Positions 1 through 4,999 of a stretch of DNA of 11,350 nucleotides are shown one piece after another. Within the stretch, counting starts at the first letter, position 1; every line of letters starts with the position of its first letter. Source of the stretch: Victivallales bacterium (GTDB taxonomy: Bacteria; Verrucomicrobiota; Lentisphaeria; Oligosphaerales; Oligosphaeraceae); contig JAGCTA010000372.1 in NCBI GenBank assembly GCA_017963875.1, positions 1 to 11,350 on the forward strand. The letters are read 5' to 3'. Under the pieces are notes generated by a model. It searched no databases and had not been told where the DNA came from. It was given only the letters and a program-made list of their open reading frames with translations. The position numbers and the translations under genes were made by a program.

Positions 1-1
1 G

Positions 2-946
2 ACTGGGCGCGGACCGACGGCGAATGTGCTTGTCCGCAACGGCACCTTGCATGTCGGCGACGTGCTTCTGTGCGGGACTTGCTACGGCAAGGCGCGGGCG
101 TTGATTGACTCGCAGGGCAAATCCGTCAAGCGCGCGTTGCCTTCGACCCCGATTAAAATTATGGGATTGTCAGGAGTCCCTGAGGCTGGAGACAAAATCA
201 CTGTCTGCGCCAACGAACGCGAGGCAAAGGCGCTTGCGGATGAAGCATTGGCGAAACAGCGTGCGGAGTCTCTGGTTGTCGAGCGCAAGACCAGCCTGGA
301 GGATATGTTCAGCCAGTTGTCGCAGTCCGAAACGCCTGAATTGGACATCGTCCTCAAGTGCGATGTCCGCGGCAGCCTTGAGGCGATCGTCGATTCCATC
401 AGCAAACTCAAGAGCGAGAAAATAACGGCGAAGGTTATTCACGCGGGTGTTGGTGAAATCAGCGAAAACGACATTGTTCTCGCGGCTGCGTCTCACGCGG
501 TGGTGCTTGGATTCCATGTCCGCGTCATGCCAGGTGTCAACCGCCTTGCGAAGCAGAAGGGCGTGGATGTTCGCCTGTACTCCATCATCTATGAATTGCT
601 GGAGCACGTCGAGGCGGCGATGCGTGGACAATTGAAGCCTGAAATCCGTGAAACGCCTCTTGGTGAAGCGGAGATTATCCAGGTGTTCGAGACAAGCAAG
701 GCTGGAAAGATTTGCGGCTGCCGCGTGAAGACTGGCGTGATGCGCGTCAACGCGAAGGTCAAGGTCTATCGCGAAAAGGAACTCATCTATCTGGGCCAGG
801 TTCAGTCGCTGCGCCATTTCAAGGAAGATGTCCGCGAGATTCAGGCTGGAAACGAATGTGGTATCCGTCTGGACAACTTTGAGGACTTTGAGGTCGGCGA
901 CCGTCTGGAATTGTTTAATGTTGTGGAAGTCGCTCCAGAATTGTAA
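2..946 (+). CDS. infB: Translation initiation factor IF-2, C-terminal part (5' end outside window)
   Basis: IF-2 is the GTPase that delivers fMet-tRNA to the small ribosomal subunit and promotes subunit joining. The frame is open from base 2, and the first codons read TGRGPTANVLVRNGTL, the start of the domain II beta-barrel, so the apparent GTG start at 26 is internal and the GTPase domain lies upstream. Visible blocks in order are the rest of domain II (LSGVPEAGD), the linker helix, domain III (LDIVLKCDVRGSLEAI, GVGEISENDIVLAAAS, then YSIIYELLEHVEAAM) and the C-terminal fMet-tRNA-binding barrel (GCRVKTGVM, SLRHFKEDVREIQAGNECGI). These match my memory of E. coli IF-2 block by block, including the usual ending near GDRLELFNVVE. 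The gene heads the infB-rbfA-truB-ribF cluster. Identity is secure; only the length is unknown. Confidence 0.97.
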   Translation, partial: TGRGPTANVLVRNGTLHVGDVLLCGTCYGKARALIDSQGKSVKRALPSTPIKIMGLSGVPEAGDKITVCANEREAKALADEALAKQRAESLVVERKTSLEDMFSQLSQSETPELDIVLKCDVRGSLEAIVDSISKLKSEKITAKVIHAGVGEISENDIVLAAASHAVVLGFHVRVMPGVNRLAKQKGVDVRLYSIIYELLEHVEAAMRGQLKPEIRETPLGEAEIIQVFETSKAGKICGCRVKTGVMRVNAKVKVYREKELIYLGQVQSLRHFKEDVREIQAGNECGIRLDNFEDFEVGDRLELFNVVEVAPEL

Positions 947-963
947 GTTGCTGGGGGATAATA

Positions 964-1019
964 CCGTGCGGAGAAGCCATTTGTCGCGGTCGATGAGAAT
1001 GCTGTCTGTCTCCGCATGG
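964..1019 (+). promoter_or_regulatory. Long-stem hairpin in the infB-rbfA spacer
   Basis: Bases 964-974 pair with 1009-1019. The core TGCGGAGA/TCTCCGCA is perfect, and G966-T1017 is a G-U wobble extended by two G-C pairs, giving 11 bp around a loop of about 34 bases. There is no T-run after it, so it is not a typical intrinsic terminator. It could be an RNA-processing or translation-control element ahead of rbfA. It covers the upstream ATG at 1016, which argues against that codon being the rbfA start. Confidence 0.4.
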
Positions 1020-1026
1020 AATCTAT

Positions 1027-1036
1027 GAGGAAAAGG
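1027..1036 (+). promoter_or_regulatory. Ribosome binding site deciding the rbfA start
   Basis: A purine-rich run (GAGGAAAAGG) lies just ahead of ATG 1040, with the GAGG core 9 bases away. The in-frame ATGs at 1016 and 1025 have no comparable Shine-Dalgarno sequence. The usual RbfA N-terminus (short, then RLTRVNQLLQREL) also fits 1040. Confidence 0.65.
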
Positions 1037-1039
1037 AAC

Positions 1040-1426
1040 ATGGGAGTCAATAGATTGACAAGAGTGAACCAATTGCTTCAGCGTGAACTGGGGCAGGCGT
1101 TCGAGAAATACATCTGCCCTGAATTGTCAGGGACGCTGGTGACGGTGACTGGCGTGGAAATTACGGAGGAACTGCGTGACGCAACAGTCTATGTGAGCAT
1201 TTTCGGCAGCCCCGCGAAGCAGGAACAGGCAATGGCGCTGATACAGAAGAAACGCGCGTTGCTCCAAAGTGAAATCGCGCATCATGTCATCTTGCGCTTT
1301 ACTCCTAGATTGCAGTTCAAGCAGGACCACACGGCGGAAAAGGCCGCGAGGGTCATGGCGATCATCAACGAACTTGACGAAAAGGAAGCAAACGAGAAGA
1401 AGACAGGCGAGGGAGAGCAGAACTGA
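1040..1426 (+). CDS. rbfA: 30S ribosome-binding factor A
   Basis: RbfA is a small KH-fold protein that binds the immature 30S subunit near the 5' helix of 16S rRNA and assists its maturation. The 128-residue product has the family layout: an N-terminal helix (RLTRVNQLLQRELGQAF), a first strand and helix (GTLVTVTGVEITEELRDATVYVSIFG), a second helix (QEQAMALIQKKRALLQSEIAHH) and the closing strand with a conserved Arg-rich segment (LRFTPRLQFKQD, then HTAEKAARVMAIINEL). The length is typical. I chose ATG 1040 on the Shine-Dalgarno and family N-terminus; ATG 1016 would add eight residues. The stop codon TGA overlaps the truB start ATG by one base, so translation is probably coupled. Its position between infB and truB is the common bacterial order. 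Confidence 0.93.
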   Translation: MGVNRLTRVNQLLQRELGQAFEKYICPELSGTLVTVTGVEITEELRDATVYVSIFGSPAKQEQAMALIQKKRALLQSEIAHHVILRFTPRLQFKQDHTAEKAARVMAIINELDEKEANEKKTGEGEQN

Positions 1427-2154
1427 TGCCGCGAATGGAACCAAACCATATCGACGGTTTGCTCCTGGTTGACAAGACGCCTGACTGGACAAGCCACGAT
1501 GTCGTCAATCTCGTGCGCAGACGCTTCAATCTGGACAAGACGGGGCATTGCGGCACGCTCGATCCATTGGCGACTGGTCTGCTCGTCCTCCTGCTTGGCA
1601 AGGCGACGAAGTTCCAGGACATGTTGATGGGGCAGGAAAAAGTCTATGAGGCAGTGATGTGCCTTGGAACGGAAACCGACACGGAAGACCGTTCGGGTGA
1701 AATCGTTGCTACGCATGACTGGAGCATGGTGACGGAGGAGAGCATACGGAAAGTGGGCGAGTCTTTTCTTGGTGAGCAGTTTCAGGTGCCGCCCATGATG
1801 TCGGCCATCAAGAAAAATGGCCAGCCATTGTACAAGATGGCGCGCAGAGGCGAATCCATTGAGCGTGAACCACGGCCGATTACCATTTACGGCTTGGACA
1901 TCACGAGACTGGAATTGCCGAATGTGTTTTTCACATTGCGCTGCTCCAAGGGAACATACGTGCGGACTGTCTGCGCAGACTGGGGGCGGAAACTTGGCTG
2001 CGGTGGCCACATGAAGGAACTGCGGCGCGTCCGCTCGGGCAAATTGTCCGTTGATGGGGCGGTGAAGCCAGAGGCCATCAAGGAGTGGCAATTGGCCGAC
2101 CTGGCATCCAATGTAATGTCTCTAGAAAAACTCGCTGATTTATATGGCGCGTGA
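1426..2154 (+). CDS. truB: tRNA pseudouridine(55) synthase TruB
   Basis: TruB converts U55 in the T-loop of nearly all tRNAs to pseudouridine and also acts as a tRNA-folding chaperone. The 242-residue product begins with the family signature GLLLVDKTPDWTSHDVV. It carries the catalytic motif GTLDPLATG with the nucleophile Asp46, the YEA segment (Tyr74), the PPMMSAIKKNGQPLYKMAR block (Tyr136) and the SKGTYVRT motif (about 174-181), followed by GCGGHMKELRRVRSG. It is short for the family because it has little or no C-terminal PUA extension. The start ATG overlaps the rbfA stop (ATGA arrangement), with a GGGAG run upstream. ribF follows closely. Function is confident. Confidence 0.96.
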   Translation: MPRMEPNHIDGLLLVDKTPDWTSHDVVNLVRRRFNLDKTGHCGTLDPLATGLLVLLLGKATKFQDMLMGQEKVYEAVMCLGTETDTEDRSGEIVATHDWSMVTEESIRKVGESFLGEQFQVPPMMSAIKKNGQPLYKMARRGESIEREPRPITIYGLDITRLELPNVFFTLRCSKGTYVRTVCADWGRKLGCGGHMKELRRVRSGKLSVDGAVKPEAIKEWQLADLASNVMSLEKLADLYGA

Positions 2155-2155
2155 T

Positions 2156-2161
2156 GGGAGG
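2156..2161 (+). promoter_or_regulatory. Ribosome binding site for ribF
   Basis: GGGAGG ends 12 bases before ATG 2174, slightly longer than ideal spacing. The alternative in-frame ATG at 2144 lies inside the truB end and has no Shine-Dalgarno-like sequence before it. Confidence 0.5.
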
Positions 2162-2173
2162 CGCGTGGAAACG

Positions 2174-3148
2174 ATGCTTTTTGCAGAGACAACGGACGTT
2201 GGCAAATCGGCGACAGTGGTGGAAAGCCTCGCTGAATTGAAGGCTCTTGCGCCTCGGGCGGTCATTGCAATCGGTGTTTTCGATGGTGTCCATTGCGGGC
2301 ATCAGGAGATATTCCACCAATTGGTCGCAATGGCGAGGGAACGCCATGCGGTACCCGTCGCCATGTTCTTTGAACCGCATCCGCGCATGGTGCTTCAGCC
2401 AGAGCGAGCGCCTCTGCGCATTTGCAATTCCGAAGAGCGGATTCGGCTGATTTTGGAATTGGGTATCCAGTTGTTTGTGCGTTTCCCATTTACAAGGGAA
2501 CTGGCGGCTTTGTCGCCAAAGGAGTTCTATGAACGCCATTTGCGCGATTCTGGCATTGACGTCTGCGGGTACTGCGTCGGCGAAAACTGGCGGTTCGGTC
2601 ATGGCAATAGCGGTGATGCCAATGACTTGAAATTGCTGAGCGGCGTAGATGTGCTTGTCGTACCATCTGTCCTGTATGGCGGATTGCCCGTGAGCAGCAC
2701 GCGAATTCGCAAGGCGTTGGCAGACGGAGACATGGCGTTGACAACAGAAATGCTTGGGCGGCCTTACTGCATTAGCGGAATTGTCGGCCACGGGCAAGGG
2801 AAAGGCGGGGCGGAACTCGCTTATCCAACGGCTAATCTGCCTGATGGCGGCATCCAGTTGCCGAAATTCGGTGTCTATGCTGCATACGGAATTGTTGATG
2901 GCATCCGCCATGACGGCATCGTCTATGTCGGCGATGCTCCGACATTGCGCGGAGGAACCGTTCTTGTCGAATTCCATGCGTTTGACTTCTCTGGTGATAT
3001 CTATGGTCACGAACTGACGGTGGAATTCGTTGAATTTCTCCGTCCAAGCATTAAATTTGGCAGTTCTGAGTCTTTGAAACAGCAGATTGACGAGGACATT
3101 CTCCAGGCACGGAAGTCCTTGGAGATTTCCAATAACAGGATAAGATAA
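2174..3148 (+). CDS. ribF: Bifunctional riboflavin kinase / FAD synthetase
   Basis: RibF phosphorylates riboflavin to FMN and then adenylylates FMN to FAD in the cytoplasm. The N-terminal nucleotidyltransferase half shows the GVFDGVHCGHQ motif (34-44), FEPHP (66-70), VGENWRFGHGNSGD and SSTRIR (174-179). The C-terminal flavokinase half shows GHGQGKGGAELAYPTANL (Mg/ATP site PTAN, about 218-221), VYVGDAPTLRGG, EFHAFDFSGDIYG and the closing VEFVEFLRPSIKFGSSESLKQQI. From ATG 2174 it is 324 residues, normal for the bifunctional enzyme; ATG 2144 would add ten residues and overlap truB by 11 bases. The flavokinase glycine-rich loop is one residue longer than the forms I remember and lacks the usual Arg before Gly-Phe-Pro. 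It follows truB in the same transcript direction, as in many bacteria. It would also supply the FAD used by the oxidoreductase at 9303-10580, although that is not a specific link. Confidence 0.94.
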   Translation: MLFAETTDVGKSATVVESLAELKALAPRAVIAIGVFDGVHCGHQEIFHQLVAMARERHAVPVAMFFEPHPRMVLQPERAPLRICNSEERIRLILELGIQLFVRFPFTRELAALSPKEFYERHLRDSGIDVCGYCVGENWRFGHGNSGDANDLKLLSGVDVLVVPSVLYGGLPVSSTRIRKALADGDMALTTEMLGRPYCISGIVGHGQGKGGAELAYPTANLPDGGIQLPKFGVYAAYGIVDGIRHDGIVYVGDAPTLRGGTVLVEFHAFDFSGDIYGHELTVEFVEFLRPSIKFGSSESLKQQIDEDILQARKSLEISNNRIR

Positions 3149-3173
3149 AATTAAATAACATAATTCAAATCAA

Positions 3174-3181
3174 TACACAGA
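3174..3181 (+). repeat. Left copy of 8-bp direct repeat TACACAGA (putative target-site duplication)
   Basis: TACACAGA lies two bases outside the left inverted repeat and recurs identically at 3357-3364, two bases outside the right one. It sits at the end of an AT-rich stretch that follows the ribF stop. Confidence 0.55.
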
Positions 3182-3183
3182 GG

Positions 3184-3202
3184 CTCTATTCCCCAAGAGG
3201 GA
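3184..3202 (+). repeat. Left terminal inverted repeat (19 bp)
   Basis: CTCTATTCCCCAAGAGGGA is the reverse complement of 3336-3354 except at one base (C at 3194 here; A in the complement of the right arm). The arm itself contains a small TCCC/GGGA palindrome. Confidence 0.7.
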
Positions 3203-3232
3203 CGGTCATTGCTCATGTCAAGGTGGATCTGC

Positions 3233-3251
3233 TGAGCCCCCGAAGGGGTCA
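3233..3251 (+). repeat. Hairpin 1 with GAA triloop
   Basis: CCCC (3238-3241), loop GAA, GGGG (3245-3248) form a four-pair G-C stem. Outside it, TGA (3233-3235) pairs with TCA (3249-3251) across a two-base bulge. Confidence 0.5.
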
Positions 3252-3262
3252 AATATCAGTAA

Positions 3263-3291
3263 CCCCAGGTTGAGCGAAGCGAAACCTGGGG
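3263..3291 (+). repeat. Hairpin 2: 9-bp stem, tandem G-A mismatches, GCGAAGC tip
   Basis: CCCCAGGTT (3263-3271) pairs perfectly with AACCTGGGG (3283-3291). Inside, GA (3272-3273) faces GA (3281-3282), which suits tandem sheared G-A pairs. The apex is GCGAAGC (3274-3280), a mini-hairpin known for exceptional stability in DNA. The hairpin is therefore ordered along its whole length. Confidence 0.65.
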
Positions 3292-3303
3292 GAGGCAATC
3301 CTC
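3292..3303 (+). repeat. Hairpin 3: GAGG-CAAT-CCTC
   Basis: GAGG (3292-3295) and CCTC (3300-3303) form a four-pair stem with a CAAT loop, directly abutting hairpin 2. It is short and might be chance on its own. Confidence 0.35.
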
Positions 3304-3313
3304 TACAGGATAA

Positions 3314-3330
3314 CGACCTCGAAGAGGTCG
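3314..3330 (+). repeat. Hairpin 4: 7-bp stem with GAA triloop
   Basis: CGACCTC (3314-3320), loop GAA (3321-3323), GAGGTCG (3324-3330) make a perfect 7-bp stem. It has the same triloop, closed by a C-G pair, as hairpins 1 and 2. Confidence 0.6.
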
Positions 3331-3335
3331 AACCT

Positions 3336-3354
3336 TCCCTCTTTGGGAATAGAG
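3336..3354 (-). repeat. Right terminal inverted repeat (19 bp)
   Basis: TCCCTCTTTGGGAATAGAG is the inverted copy of 3184-3202 with one mismatch. It ends two bases before the right-hand TACACAGA repeat. Confidence 0.7.
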
Positions 3355-3356
3355 CG

Positions 3357-3364
3357 TACACAGA
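3357..3364 (+). repeat. Right copy of 8-bp direct repeat TACACAGA
   Basis: It is identical to 3174-3181. Its last base is also the first base of the gltX ribosome binding site AAAGGAA, so the element abuts the translation start region of gltX. Confidence 0.55.
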
Positions 3365-3370
3365 AAGGAA
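3364..3370 (+). promoter_or_regulatory. Ribosome binding site for gltX
   Basis: AAAGGAA lies six bases before ATG 3377. It begins where the putative mobile element's flanking repeat ends. Confidence 0.7.
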
Positions 3371-3376
3371 AATACC

Positions 3377-4969
3377 ATGAGCGTCAGGGTTCGTTTTGCA
3401 CCATCACCGACTGGGCAAGTCCATATCGGAAACATCCGAGCGGCAATTTTCAACTGGCTGTTTGCACGCCATGAAAAAGGCACGTTCTTGCTGCGCATTG
3501 AAGACACGGATTTGGAACGTTCGACTCCCGAGGCCATTCGGACACTGCTTGAGGTCATGGACTGGCTGAAACTGGATTTTGACGAGAAGCCGCCGCTGTA
3601 TCAGACCTCACAGGTGTCGAAGCATCTTGAAGCGGCTGAAAAACTTCTGGCGCAGGGTGATGCGTATCGCGACAACAAAGGCGGCGGTGGCGAGGCGATT
3701 GTCTTCCGCATACCATGGGATGCGGAGAAAGTGCCAGGCGTCATCGATGCAGGCCCCGCTGAGGTGCCAGTCCATCCAGACAAGCCAGTCGTCGTCAGCA
3801 TGAAAGGCGTTGATTACGCGGGAATTTCCGCCAAGGGTACGCAGGCTCCTGGCGGTGCCTGTCTTGCAGGTTTCAAGAACCTTAAGATTTACGATGCCGC
3901 AGGCAATCTTCTGTTTGACATCGCTGGCAAGGAAGAGGGCATCCTGCACGAGGGCGCAGTCTATGAGGTCCCTGGCGCGGCCAAACTTTCCTTTACGCGC
4001 AGAACGATTACGTATCATGATCTGGTCAAGGGCGATATGACAAAGCCGCTGGACAGTATGCGAGACGTGGTCATCGTGCGTTCGGATGGCTCGCCTGTGT
4101 TCCACCTTGCTAATGTGATGGATGACATCACGCAGGGCGTTACCCACATCATCCGTGGCGACGACCATGTGGAGAACACATTCAGGCACATCATGCTGTT
4201 CACATGCCTTGGGGCGGTTCCGCCCGCCTACGGTCATCTACCGATGATTGTCAATGCGGCTGGAAAGCCATACAGCAAACGGGACGGCGATGCCTTTGTC
4301 GGCGATTTCAAGGACAAGGGCTATCTTGCGGACGCATTGGTCAACTATCTGGCGCTGCTGGGCTGGTCGCCAGGGGATGACCGCGAGAAGATGACGCGCG
4401 AGGAACTGGTCGAGGCTTTTTCCCTTGAACGCTGCCTCCATTCGTCAGCGCAGATGGATGTGCAGAAACTGACGAATCTCAATGGCCAGTATATCGCGGA
4501 AATGCCCTTGGACGATTTCATGAAGACATGCAGGGACTATGTCGCGAAGCAGCCTTGGAGTGAAAAGATGGATGAGACAGTCTATGCGGAAGTTTGCAAA
4601 CTGATGCAGAGCCGTACCAAGACGTTCTCGGATGTCTCTTCATGGGGCTATTTCTTTGTTGATACGCCGTCGTATGATGAGAAAGTCTGCGCCAAGCAGT
4701 TCAAGGATTCCGTCGTCTGCGCGGCGCTGGATGAATTGGCGAAGACATTTGCGACCCTGCCGCAGTTTACCGCCGCCGCCATCGAGGAGGCTTTGAATGC
4801 CCAGACCGACAAGTCGGGATTAGGGCACGGCAAACTGAACCAGCCGCTTCGCGCCGCCATCACAGGCGTCGGCATTGGCGCGGGCATTTATGAGACCGCA
4901 GAGATTCTTGGGCGTTCCAAGACATTGGAACGCATGGAATTCGCACGCAGGTACTATCCTGCAAACTGA
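3377..4969 (+). CDS. gltX: Glutamate--tRNA ligase with atypical catalytic-domain insertion
   Basis: GluRS is a class I synthetase that charges tRNA-Glu. The 530-residue product starts VRFAPSPTGQVHIGN (the HIGH-type motif is HIGN, 16-19), followed by FLLRIEDTDLERS (38-49). The usual middle blocks are present: TITYHDLVKGDM (210-221), VIVRSDGSPVFHLANVMDDI and THIIRGDDHVENT. The C-terminal helical region follows (LVNYLALLGWSPGDD, FSLERC, LNGQYI). Two departures stand out. After GDAYRD the Cys-containing segment known from E. coli GluRS is missing, replaced by a glycine-rich turn. Then about 90 extra residues (roughly 115-208, beta-rich in appearance) sit before the YHDLVKG block. The KLSKR-type motif reads PYSKR (298-302), so its first Lys is Pro while the second Lys is kept. 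A clear ribosome binding site precedes it; der follows after 30 bases. Being the only GluRS seen here and intact in frame, it is probably functional. Confidence 0.93.
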   Translation: MSVRVRFAPSPTGQVHIGNIRAAIFNWLFARHEKGTFLLRIEDTDLERSTPEAIRTLLEVMDWLKLDFDEKPPLYQTSQVSKHLEAAEKLLAQGDAYRDNKGGGGEAIVFRIPWDAEKVPGVIDAGPAEVPVHPDKPVVVSMKGVDYAGISAKGTQAPGGACLAGFKNLKIYDAAGNLLFDIAGKEEGILHEGAVYEVPGAAKLSFTRRTITYHDLVKGDMTKPLDSMRDVVIVRSDGSPVFHLANVMDDITQGVTHIIRGDDHVENTFRHIMLFTCLGAVPPAYGHLPMIVNAAGKPYSKRDGDAFVGDFKDKGYLADALVNYLALLGWSPGDDREKMTREELVEAFSLERCLHSSAQMDVQKLTNLNGQYIAEMPLDDFMKTCRDYVAKQPWSEKMDETVYAEVCKLMQSRTKTFSDVSSWGYFFVDTPSYDEKVCAKQFKDSVVCAALDELAKTFATLPQFTAAAIEEALNAQTDKSGLGHGKLNQPLRAAITGVGIGAGIYETAEILGRSKTLERMEFARRYYPAN

Positions 4970-4999
4970 AGGACGTTTGACGAAGAGGAGGGAACAGTT

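Larger units (their letters stand above)
3182..3356. mobile_element. Small non-coding inverted-repeat element (MITE-like), structured
   Basis: This is a 175-bp non-coding block between ribF and gltX. It is bounded by 19-bp inverted repeats (18 of 19 matching) and flanked by an identical 8-bp direct repeat. Joining the flanks across one repeat copy gives a plausible empty site: the AT-rich ribF tail running straight into the gltX ribosome binding site. Inside are four short hairpins at 3233-3251, 3263-3291, 3292-3303 and 3314-3330; the first, second and fourth carry the same GAA triloop. It encodes no convincing protein. Folded as RNA, the outer repeats would form one long stem closing a multi-branched head. 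The architecture fits a non-autonomous transposable element or a dispersed extragenic palindrome; it could also affect readthrough from ribF into gltX. The family is unknown to me, and copy number cannot be judged from one window. Confidence 0.55.

Noticed and set aside
170..1072. 300-codon open frame on the - strand across infB
   Set aside because: It lies wholly opposite a clearly conserved IF-2 frame, has no recognisable domain and mirrors the codon bias of infB. It is a shadow frame.
2078..3010. 310-codon open frame on the - strand across ribF
   Set aside because: It is antisense to a well-conserved RibF and its composition (His/Arg/Cys-rich, no motif) is typical of a reverse-strand shadow. 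The same applies to 1282-2091 and 5069-5854.
3119..3164. Possible sigma-70 promoter ahead of gltX (TTGGAG, 16 bases, TAAGAT; or CATAAT at 3159-3164)
   Set aside because: The region is AT-rich, so partial matches are expected. The first has poor -35 agreement and the second has no usable -35. I do not call a promoter.
3184..3354. Rho-independent terminator for ribF
   Set aside because: The hairpins are strong but none is followed by a T-run in either direction, and the terminal repeats plus flanking direct repeats fit an inserted element better.
3256..3558. 100-codon open frame on the - strand over the repeat element and gltX start
   Set aside because: It runs through hairpins and into the antisense of the conserved GluRS N-terminus. 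There is no ribosome binding site or domain.
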